Positions 1-5,474 of a stretch of 6,687 bases of DNA are shown one piece after another (the first letter of the stretch is position 1; each line of letters opens with the position of its first letter). The notes beneath the pieces are model-generated. The model was not told where the DNA came from. It worked only from the letters and a program-made list of their open reading frames with translations, and ran no database searches. The position numbers were made by a program, and so were the translations under genes. This stretch comes from an uncultured Bacteroidaceae bacterium (lineage in GTDB: Bacteria > Bacteroidota > Bacteroidia > Bacteroidales > Bacteroidaceae): assembly GCA_904501775.1 (NCBI GenBank), contig CAJGCJ010000106.1, forward strand, positions 1-6,687. The letters run 5' to 3'.

Positions 1-145
1 AGGGCTTGACCTTGCTTGGACGAAAAGAACACGAGTTACCTTTGCCTGTGGTTTGGTGAACTCGGCTACGAATCTGTTATGTCATTTACTTTGGCAGGAT
101 AGTAAGATTCCTGCTGACAGATGCTTTGATTTGAAAAATAATTTG

Positions 146-153
146 TACTTTTG
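146..153 (+). promoter_or_regulatory. Bacteroidetes-type promoter -7 box (TACTTTTG)
   Basis: TACTTTTG fits the Bacteroidetes housekeeping -7 consensus TAnnTTTG exactly. A TTTG at 125-128 could serve as the -33 element, but the 17-base spacer is slightly shorter than the usual 19-21. Transcription would start near 160 and run into the short ORF at 189 and the inverted repeats that follow. No full-length gene lies downstream on this strand, so the promoter either drives a small transcript or is the remnant of a lost gene's control region. The match is read directly; activity is inferred. Confidence 0.45.
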
Positions 154-188
154 TACTCAGATACTAAAAGAGTTATTTGAAAAGCGTG

Positions 189-248
189 ATGAATATGGCT
201 CAGCCAGACAATCGTATTTTTTCTTATCCATTGCCAATTCTCACGTGA
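189..248 (+). pseudogene. 19-codon ORF behind a promoter box; possible gene remnant or leader peptide
   Basis: An ATG 35 bases after the TAnnTTTG box opens a frame reading MNMAQPDNRIFSYPLPILT and then TGA. A second ATG lies two codons in. The spacing from the promoter is right for a translated start, yet the frame closes after 19 codons and a long inverted repeat begins 12 bases later. I do not recognise the peptide. It could be the 5' stub of a gene whose body was lost when the repeat-rich segment arrived, a short leader peptide, or chance. No regulatory codon run or obvious attenuator pairing with the ORF was seen. Confidence 0.25.
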
Positions 249-259
249 GTTCTTCTTAA

Positions 260-292
260 AAGTTTGATAATCATAAATTCTATATCAAACTT
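260..292. repeat. 10-bp perfect inverted repeat with 13-base loop
   Basis: AAGTTTGATA at 260-269 is the exact reverse complement of TATCAAACTT at 283-292, separated by an A/T-rich 13-base loop. On the minus strand the stem is followed by TTTTAAG, a weak U-tract, so it could help end transcription coming from the minus-strand operon. On the plus strand there is no T-run. It may also be one end of the repeat-rich element that extends to about 455. Confidence 0.5.
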
Positions 293-323
293 CATCAAAT
301 ATACGAACAAACGAGCAAGAAAG

Positions 324-357
324 TTGCGCAAGCGAATGGGTAAAAATTCATTTTCAC
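324..357. repeat. Palindrome TTGCGCAA plus imperfect hairpin
   Basis: TTGCGCAA at 324-331 is an 8-base perfect palindrome. Close behind it, GTAAAAAT (340-347) and ATTTTCAC (350-357) pair in seven of eight positions around a 2-base TC centre. A further CGCAA at 359-363 can pair with the TTGCG of the palindrome, enclosing the inner hairpin. The arrangement suggests nested secondary structure but no known motif. Confidence 0.35.
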
Positions 358-389
358 ACGCAATGAGCACAGCCAACTTCGCCTAAGGC

Positions 390-414
390 AAATATGAAGT
401 TTACTTCAATATTT
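390..414. repeat. Hairpin A: bulged 10-bp stem with TTTA loop
   Basis: AAATAT-GAAG (390-399), loop TTTA (400-403), then CTTC (404-407), an unpaired A (408) and ATATTT (409-414). All ten pairs are Watson-Crick. The loop and stem architecture match hairpin B at 435-455. Just upstream GCCTAAGGC (381-389) is a small interrupted palindrome, and ACTTC (376-380) offers an alternative partner for GAAGT (396-400). Confidence 0.5.
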
Positions 415-434
415 CTCAAAGCGAGTGCAGAAAA

Positions 435-455
435 TTTTAGAGGTTTACCTCAAAA
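435..455. repeat. Hairpin B: TTTT(A)GAGG stem with TTTA loop
   Basis: TTTT (435-438), a bulged A (439), GAGG (440-443), loop TTTA (444-447), CCTC (448-451) and AAAA (452-455). It differs from hairpin A in the core stem by a compensated pair (GAAG/CTTC against GAGG/CCTC) with the same loop. On the minus strand it lies 80 bases after the stop of the alkylation-repair gene and is followed by TAAAATTTT, so weak termination of that operon is possible. Confidence 0.5.
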
Positions 456-534
456 ATAAGAAAGTATAACAAATAGGTTCTTAAATAATTTATAAAAATA
501 TAACGATGAAGAAATATTCACGTTCTATTATATG

Positions 535-1347
535 CTACAGAGCATCTACCGTGCGGGTCTTGAACGACTCCCTTGCCTTGCGGACATATAGCTTTATGAT
601 ATCCTCGGGCAGATGCGACGAATTGACATAGGCACGGGTTTGAACTGGAAATTTTGCCAATGCAGTAGCCAACAACCATGCAATGCCCATTCGCACATAA
701 TATGGTTCGGTGCCCTGTACTGTGCCTTGCTGGGCAGCCTCAGGTTTGCCTCTTACTGTTCTGTATTCAGATTTTATACGGTTCAATTTGAGCCTATCTA
801 TGCGCATTAGCACCTTGTCGAGCCACCCTTCGTTGAGGAAATAACACATCGCCACAACCACAGCAAAGCGCACTTCGAACTCGCGCTCAGAATCAAACCA
901 ATGCTCCAGAAATGCCCACAGTGTCTCTTTATCGGCGCGTGCCATCCACTTGGCATTTGCACAATAGGAGTCGCACACTGCCCAGTTATCGAGCGCAGGA
1001 ACATAATGCGCAAGCATCGACAGCTTCTCTTCTAACGTGCACTTTTCAAGGTTTATCAGAAAGCCCCATATAACAGTCTCCTCGTAACATAGAGTATCAC
1101 TCGGCACCGACTCAAAACAGCATATCAGCTGCGTGCCGTTTACACACTTCTGAATCACTCCATCAGGAAGAAACACCTCACTACCCTCGCGCGACAGTAG
1201 CTTGGCTATACTCTTAATTTCGGGAGAGTGAAGCCCCAGCACCAGCCTTGTCGGCAACGCATTCAACACCCGCAAATGACCTTCACGATAACGTGCATCG
1301 GCTTTGAAACGCTCGCATACCAAAGGTTGCAACAGATGTGTAATCAT
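535..1347 (-). CDS. DNA alkylation repair protein, AlkD-like HEAT-repeat family
   Basis: The protein resembles the AlkD/AlkC superfamily (Pfam DNA_alkylation_repair, PF08713). These are stacked HEAT-like helical repeats that recognise damaged bases, and characterised members such as AlkD excise N3- and N7-alkylpurines. It is likely a cytoplasmic DNA glycosylase. Family hallmarks with the 1347 start: VPALDNWAVCDSYC at 117-130 (W122, D126), EFEVRFAVV at 156-164 (R160), and YYVRMGIAWLLATALAKFP at 216-234 (W224). These correspond by position to AlkD's W109, D113, R148 and W187; the alignment is by eye. At 270 residues it is longer than the usual 220-240, partly because of an extra polar stretch at about 188-213 containing QQGTVQGTE. 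The frame can be extended to a TTG at 1377, which would overlap crcB by 16 bases. The ATG at 1347, 14 bases after the crcB stop, is more likely. It is the last gene of a three-gene operon. Confidence 0.88.
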   Translation of the reverse strand: MITHLLQPLVCERFKADARYREGHLRVLNALPTRLVLGLHSPEIKSIAKLLSREGSEVFLPDGVIQKCVNGTQLICCFESVPSDTLCYEETVIWGFLINLEKCTLEEKLSMLAHYVPALDNWAVCDSYCANAKWMARADKETLWAFLEHWFDSEREFEVRFAVVVAMCYFLNEGWLDKVLMRIDRLKLNRIKSEYRTVRGKPEAAQQGTVQGTEPYYVRMGIAWLLATALAKFPVQTRAYVNSSHLPEDIIKLYVRKARESFKTRTVDAL

Positions 1348-1361
1348 AATATAAGCACTAT

Positions 1362-1730
1362 TTACTTTACTATCCAATATCCCAAGGCTGCCAACAATAT
1401 GCCTCCCACAACACTGGCAGCCACATAGCAGATGAAACCACGTATATTGCCTGTCTGAATCATTTGCAGACTCTCATTGGCAAATGTCGAATATGTAGTG
1501 AATCCTCCGCAGAAACCTGTCGCAAGGAACAGCGACCATAAGCTTGTAACAGAGCCATACTTGCCAAAAAGGGCAAACAGGAGTCCAAGCAGAAAGCAGC
1601 CTGCAAGATTAACCGTCAACGTAGCATAGGGAAAAGAGGCAGCGGTGCAGTTCTTCATAAGCACCGAGACCATGTATCTCAACGCTCCACCCAAAAAGCT
1701 GCCTGCACCAACAATCAACAACGATTTCAT
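1362..1730 (-). CDS. crcB: CrcB/Fluc fluoride ion channel
   Basis: This is a small inner-membrane channel that lets fluoride leave the cytoplasm, and family members work as antiparallel dimers. The 122 residues are mostly hydrophobic and form four membrane segments. The family signatures are all visible: GAGSFLGGALRY near the N-terminus, YATLTVNLAGCFLLG in TM2 (the conserved pore Asn), and GFCGGFTTYSTFANE in TM3, which carries the central sodium-site break and the phenylalanines lining the fluoride path. Length matches the family norm of about 120-130. An in-frame GTG lies directly before the ATG at 1730. The ATG is preferred because GAGG lies 5 bases before it, one of the few clear Shine-Dalgarno-like sites here. 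The gap to the upstream flavin reductase stop is 12 bases, indicating co-transcription. No partner crcB copy is adjacent, so a single-gene homodimer is expected. Confidence 0.96.
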   Translation of the reverse strand: MKSLLIVGAGSFLGGALRYMVSVLMKNCTAASFPYATLTVNLAGCFLLGLLFALFGKYGSVTSLWSLFLATGFCGGFTTYSTFANESLQMIQTGNIRGFICYVAASVVGGILLAALGYWIVK

Positions 1731-1733
1731 CAC

Positions 1734-1737
1734 TGCC
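1734..1737 (-). promoter_or_regulatory. Shine-Dalgarno-like site fixing the crcB start
   Basis: On the minus strand the sequence before crcB reads AATGAGGCAGTG then ATG. Placing GAGG 5 bases ahead of the ATG supports 1730 as the start rather than the GTG one codon earlier. Strong ribosome sites are rare in Bacteroidetes, so this may reflect the need for re-initiation within the operon. Confidence 0.45.
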
Positions 1738-1742
1738 TCATT

Positions 1743-2300
1743 TTATTTCAATTTCTTGCCATCTGCGAAAGCATTTCCCACCTTAGTACCCAATTCAAGA
1801 TAATCGTGGTTCACAGTGTCGTATGTTATGGGGCGCAGCTTACGGATATCAATCTTACCATCGGTAAGGATGCTCTCGTCGGCACTCACATTTATAATGT
1901 TGCCCACAAGATGATTGCTCTCTTCGTCGTAGCTCACAAGCTCACACTCGAGTGTCATCGGCAACTCCTTTATAACCGGAGCATTCACAAACTCCGACGG
2001 CAAAGCATGGAAACCGGCCTTAGCAAACTTATCGGGCTCTTTATTTCCCGACACGATACCCACATAGTCGCATGCCACAACCTGCTCTGCCGTAGCTATA
2101 CTGACTGTAAATGCCTTTGTAGCAATTATATTCTTTGTAGTCTTGTGCCCTTCGGAAAGGCATATACCAATCATCTCATCCGAGAATATTCCACCCCATG
2201 CAGCATTCATAGCATTGGGAACACCCGCCTCGTCATAGGCAGCGACAATAAGCACCGGCATAGGATAGAGCCAGCTCTTCTTTCCAAAATTCTTACGCAT
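1743..2300 (-). CDS. Flavin reductase family protein (FMN-binding split barrel)
   Basis: This 185-residue protein fits the flavin reductase-like domain family (PF01613), whose members bind FMN in a split beta-barrel and either reduce flavin with NAD(P)H or use it as a redox cofactor. The sequence shows WLYPMPVLIVAAYDEAG near residues 10-26, NAMNAAWGG at 29-37 and HKTTKNI at 52-58, the segment that typically contacts flavin phosphate. Later come DYVGIVSGNKEPDKF, an LPMTLECEL strand, and the closing HDYLELGTKVGNAF. Length matches common Bacteroidetes and Firmicutes homologues of about 185-190. No export signal or partner monooxygenase is nearby, so the substrate is unknown. It is the first gene of the operon with crcB and the alkylation-repair gene. 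Its ATG at 2300 has an A/T-rich leader and no Shine-Dalgarno. Confidence 0.92.
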   Translation of the reverse strand: MRKNFGKKSWLYPMPVLIVAAYDEAGVPNAMNAAWGGIFSDEMIGICLSEGHKTTKNIIATKAFTVSIATAEQVVACDYVGIVSGNKEPDKFAKAGFHALPSEFVNAPVIKELPMTLECELVSYDEESNHLVGNIINVSADESILTDGKIDIRKLRPITYDTVNHDYLELGTKVGNAFADGKKLK

Positions 2301-2380
2301 AAAAATATATAGTTATACTACTTGTTAATCTTTTATTTCCATTAGAGTCCGTACAGGTTACCGTTTATCTGTTTTCACTC

Positions 2381-2388
2381 CAAAAATA
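2381..2388 (-). promoter_or_regulatory. -7 box for the flavin reductase-crcB-alkylation repair operon
   Basis: The minus strand reads TATTTTTG here, an exact TAnnTTTG match. A TTTG on the same strand at 2415-2412 could be the -33 element, with a slightly long 23-base spacer. Transcription would begin near 2374, leaving a leader of about 75 bases before the ATG at 2300. Confidence 0.5.
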
Positions 2389-2422
2389 GCACTTATTATC
2401 ATAAAAATACACAAATAAGCGT

Positions 2423-2430
2423 TATATTTG
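2423..2430 (+). promoter_or_regulatory. -7 box for the M16 peptidase gene
   Basis: TATATTTG matches TAnnTTTG and lies 52 bases before the ATG at 2483, predicting a leader of about 45 bases. No clear TTTG is present at the -33 distance, only T/A-rich sequence. The leader is A-rich without a Shine-Dalgarno, as is usual for the phylum. Confidence 0.5.
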
Positions 2431-2482
2431 TCACCATATCTGCATAAAAAGATAAATATAACATAAATTTAATACACAAACC

Positions 2483-5392
2483 ATGAAAAAGAGTCATTAC
2501 AAATTCTTACTTGCCGCATTTTTAACAATGCTGGTAATGTCGTGCACAGGCAGCCGAACATACGAGACTGTTGAGGGCGACCCCATGCAAAGCCGAATAT
2601 ATACCTTGAAGAACGGACTGAAGGTATATTTGACAGTAAATAAAGAGAAGCCACGCATTCAGACATACATTCCTGTGCGTGTAGGTGGCAAGAACGACCC
2701 TGCCGAGACCACCGGATTGGCACACTACCTTGAGCACCTGATGTTCAAAGGCACCGAGAATTTCGGTACACAGAACTATGATCTGGAGAAGCCCATGCTC
2801 GACCGGATAGAGGAGCTCTTTGAGATTTACCGCACCAAGACAGACGAAGCCGAGCGTGCAGCCATATACCATCAGATTGACAGCATATCATACGAAGCAT
2901 CAAAGCTATCCATACCCAATGAGTATGACAAGCTCATGGCAACAATTGGTGCCGAGGGTACAAATGCCTACACAAGCTACGATGTAACATGTTATGTCGA
3001 GGATATCCCCTCGAACCAGCTCGAAAACTGGGCAAAGATAGAGGCCGACCGCTTCAAGAACTTTGTAATCCGCGGTTTCCACACCGAGCTCGAGACTGTA
3101 TACGAAGAGAAGAACATGAGCCTCACCAACGATGGCCGTAAGCTCTTAGAAGCAATCTTCTCGGCACTGTTCGAGAAACACCCCTACGGACTGCAGACCG
3201 TTCTTGGAACACAGGAGCATCTTAAAAACCCATCAATAACAAACATAAAGAACTACTTTAAAAACTGGTATGTACCCAACAACATGGCAATATGTATGTC
3301 GGGCGACTTTGAGTTCGACGCAGCCATGGATATCATTGAGAAGTATTTTGGAGACCTGCAGCCCAACGAAAATCTGCAGCCCATGCAGTTTGAGCCGGAG
3401 GACGAGATAACCTCACCCATAGTAAAGGAGGTGTGGGGATTGCAGTCGGAGCGTCTGGCCATCGCTTGGCGTTTGGGTGGAGCAGCCTCTGACGATGCCA
3501 TCATGCTGAATGTCATCGACGCCATCATGAGCAACGGAATGGCCGGCATCATCGACCTCAACCTTATGCAACAGCAGAAACTGCTTTCGGCCTACGCATA
3601 CTCGATGGAGAGCTGCGACTACACAGTATACACAATGCAGGGACAGCCCAAAGAGGGGCAGACACTCGACGAGGTGAAAGAGCTGCTTTTGGCACAAATA
3701 GATGCCCTGCGCAAAGGCGAATGGGACGAGTCGCTCCTTGCAGCAGGCATTGCAAACTACAAGCTAAGTGTGCAGCGCATGCTCGAGGATAATGATTCAC
3801 GCACCGACCTGTTCGTAAACAGTTTCGTAAACGGCATCGCATGGAGCGACATGGTGAACCGCGTAGAACGCATGGAGAAGATAACCAAACAGGATGTAAT
3901 GGATTTTGCGAACAAACACCTGAAGGACAACAACTACGCAATCATATACAAACGTCAGGGACAGGACAACAACGTGAAGAAGATTGCCAAGCCTGCAATC
4001 ACCCCTATCTACACGAACCGCGACACAACAAGCCTTTTCCTACGCAACATAAAGAACTCTGCAGTGACACCAATCGAGCCACGATTCGTCGACTTTGAAA
4101 AGGAGATGAGCAAAGACATGGCAGGCAATCTTCCCCTCTTGTATAAGAAGAACGAGACAAACGACCTGTTCCAGTTGCAGTACATCTTCGATTTTGGTGT
4201 AAATGAAGACAACAAGCTCGACATTGCCAAGAACTACATCGACTATCTTGGCACAGGCGACATGTCGGCAACCGAAATCAAGCAGGCATTCTACAACCTT
4301 GCATGCGAATACAACATAAGAGCATCACAAGACAGGACATACATCACACTCTCGGGACTCTCAGACAACATGGAGAAGGCAATGGAACTGCTCGAAAAAG
4401 TTGTAACAGATGCAAAGGCCGACAAAGAGGCCTACGACAACATGGTGGCAGACATCCTGAAGAGACGCGCCAACAACAAGAGCAACCAAAGCGCAAACTT
4501 CTCGATGCTGGTACAGTATGGTCTTTACGGTGCCAACAACCCGGCAAAGAACATACTTAGCGAAAAAGAGCTCAAGAACATGTCGACTCAGACACTGCTG
4601 CAGTCAATAAGCACACTGCCCCAGTACGAGCACACCGTACTCTATTACGGACCCAAGAGCATCGACGAGGTAAAGAGCTCGGTAGAGAAGATACACAAGA
4701 CTCCCGGAACACTGAAGAGCAAGGAGAAGAACAACTCGTTCAAATACCAGCTGAGCAAGGAGAACATCGTATACATAGCACCCTACGATGCCAACCAGAT
4801 ATACATGACAGCATTATCAAACGAAGGCGAGACATTTGATGTAGAGAAGAGCCCCATCATCACAATGTACAACGAATACTTCGATGGCGGCATGAACGGT
4901 ATAGTATTCCAAGAGATGCGCGAGGCGCGCGGACTGGCATACAGCTCATCGGCAAGCCTCAACGAGCCCCGACGCCTCGAAGACCCCTTGTACTACAGAA
5001 CATTCATCGCCACACAGAACGACAAGATGATTGATGCACTTTCGGCATTCGACGAGATAATCAACAACATGCCCATAAGCCAGCAAGCATTCGATGTAAC
5101 AAAGAAAGCACTCATCGAGCGCCTTCGCAGCGAGCGTATAACACGTAGCAGCGTACTCTCTTATTACATTTCACAGAAGGACCTTGGATTGTCATACGAC
5201 AAACGCCGCCAGCTCTACGACGCCATACAGACAATCACACTCGACGATGTGGTAGAATTCCAGAAATCGAACATCACAGACCGCAAGAGCACCACATGCA
5301 TACTTGGACGCGAGAGCGACCTCGACCTCAAATCACTCGAAAAGTGGGGTAAAATAATACGCCTCACAACCGAAGATATTTTCGGATATTGA
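2483..5392 (+). CDS. M16 family zinc metallopeptidase (insulinase/pitrilysin-like), probable lipoprotein
   Basis: This is a two-half M16 peptidase of 969 residues, probably degrading peptides in the cell envelope. The N-terminus has a basic start, a hydrophobic core and C21 in a lipobox-like LVMSC, so lipidation is likely. The residues after the Cys (TGSRTYE) lack the acidic surface-export signal, which argues for a periplasm-facing anchor. The inverted zinc motif HYLEH is at 81-85. The third ligand is most likely E209 in VYEEKNM, with E202 as the accessory Glu. A helical, charged segment at about 100-150 widens the spacing between HxxEH and this Glu. NAYTSYDVTCYVE follows at 161-173. The second half is catalytically degenerate: NYIDYLGTG at 584-592 occupies the zinc-motif position. 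It retains the family REARGLAY motif (813-820), whose Arg/Tyr pair helps bind substrate. The ORF is intact, monocistronic, and ends at a strong stem-loop. Substrate is unknown. Confidence 0.95.
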   Translation: MKKSHYKFLLAAFLTMLVMSCTGSRTYETVEGDPMQSRIYTLKNGLKVYLTVNKEKPRIQTYIPVRVGGKNDPAETTGLAHYLEHLMFKGTENFGTQNYDLEKPMLDRIEELFEIYRTKTDEAERAAIYHQIDSISYEASKLSIPNEYDKLMATIGAEGTNAYTSYDVTCYVEDIPSNQLENWAKIEADRFKNFVIRGFHTELETVYEEKNMSLTNDGRKLLEAIFSALFEKHPYGLQTVLGTQEHLKNPSITNIKNYFKNWYVPNNMAICMSGDFEFDAAMDIIEKYFGDLQPNENLQPMQFEPEDEITSPIVKEVWGLQSERLAIAWRLGGAASDDAIMLNVIDAIMSNGMAGIIDLNLMQQQKLLSAYAYSMESCDYTVYTMQGQPKEGQTLDEVKELLLAQIDALRKGEWDESLLAAGIANYKLSVQRMLEDNDSRTDLFVNSFVNGIAWSDMVNRVERMEKITKQDVMDFANKHLKDNNYAIIYKRQGQDNNVKKIAKPAITPIYTNRDTTSLFLRNIKNSAVTPIEPRFVDFEKEMSKDMAGNLPLLYKKNETNDLFQLQYIFDFGVNEDNKLDIAKNYIDYLGTGDMSATEIKQAFYNLACEYNIRASQDRTYITLSGLSDNMEKAMELLEKVVTDAKADKEAYDNMVADILKRRANNKSNQSANFSMLVQYGLYGANNPAKNILSEKELKNMSTQTLLQSISTLPQYEHTVLYYGPKSIDEVKSSVEKIHKTPGTLKSKEKNNSFKYQLSKENIVYIAPYDANQIYMTALSNEGETFDVEKSPIITMYNEYFDGGMNGIVFQEMREARGLAYSSSASLNEPRRLEDPLYYRTFIATQNDKMIDALSAFDEIINNMPISQQAFDVTKKALIERLRSERITRSSVLSYYISQKDLGLSYDKRRQLYDAIQTITLDDVVEFQKSNITDRKSTTCILGRESDLDLKSLEKWGKIIRLTTEDIFGY

Positions 5393-5421
5393 TAAACCAT
5401 ACCCAATAAATACCATCGGAA

Positions 5422-5455
5422 GAGGCCGGGTCAAAAATACTTTTGACCCGGCCTC
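5422..5455. terminator. Strong bidirectional stem-loop terminator between convergent genes
   Basis: GAGGCCGGGTCAAAA (5422-5436) pairs perfectly over 15 bases with TTTTGACCCGGCCTC (5441-5455) around an ATAC loop. It begins 30 bases after the M16 stop and ends 20 bases before the stop of the convergent WG-repeat gene. The A/T end of the stem lies next to the loop. The flanks are only moderately T-rich (ATTCATT on plus, TCTTCC on minus), so it is not a classic U-tract terminator, but position and stability point to two-way termination. Confidence 0.85.
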
Positions 5456-5474
5456 ATTCATTAAAATTACAATA

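Larger units (their letters stand above)
2301..2482. promoter_or_regulatory. Divergent intergenic promoter region
   Basis: The 182-base gap separates the minus-strand flavin reductase operon from the plus-strand M16 peptidase gene and carries one Bacteroidetes-type -7 box per strand, about 34 bases apart. The predicted operon leader (about 2300-2374) contains a GGTTACC palindrome at 2357-2363 but nothing resembling the fluoride riboswitch. No tandem operator-like repeats were seen. Confidence 0.55.

Noticed and set aside
1..124. Possible end or start of a neighbouring gene at the left edge
   Set aside because: Short open stretches exist, for example a plus-strand frame ending at TGA 57-59. 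None has recognisable sequence, so no call can be supported.
53..259. Open plus-strand frame of 68 codons starting at TTG
   Set aside because: It starts at a weak TTG and runs straight through the promoter box at 146-153. It has no recognisable domain and odd Cys/Leu-rich composition. The 19-codon frame at 189 is better placed relative to the promoter.
506..631. Plus-strand 41-codon ORF beginning MKKYSRSII
   Set aside because: The start looks natural after an A/T-rich leader, but most of it is antisense to the conserved end of the alkylation-repair gene. It lacks a promoter box and any recognisable continuation.
1348..1377. TTG start extending the alkylation-repair protein by 10 residues
   Set aside because: It would overlap crcB by 16 bases. 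The extra residues match nothing in the family, and the ATG at 1347 gives a normal 14-base intergenic gap.
1806..2312. 168-codon plus-strand ORF opposite the flavin reductase gene
   Set aside because: It is wholly antisense to a gene with clear family conservation and has a His/Cys-rich shadow composition.
2301..2380. Fluoride riboswitch in the leader of the crcB operon
   Set aside because: Reading the minus strand by eye, I could not find the conserved GG-AUGG and CCU-AC segments or the small pseudoknot layout. Only a GGTTACC palindrome is present.
3564..3941. Long minus-strand ORF inside the M16 peptidase gene
   Set aside because: It is Cys/Arg/Pro-rich, typical of a reverse-frame shadow, and opposite an intact conserved reading frame.
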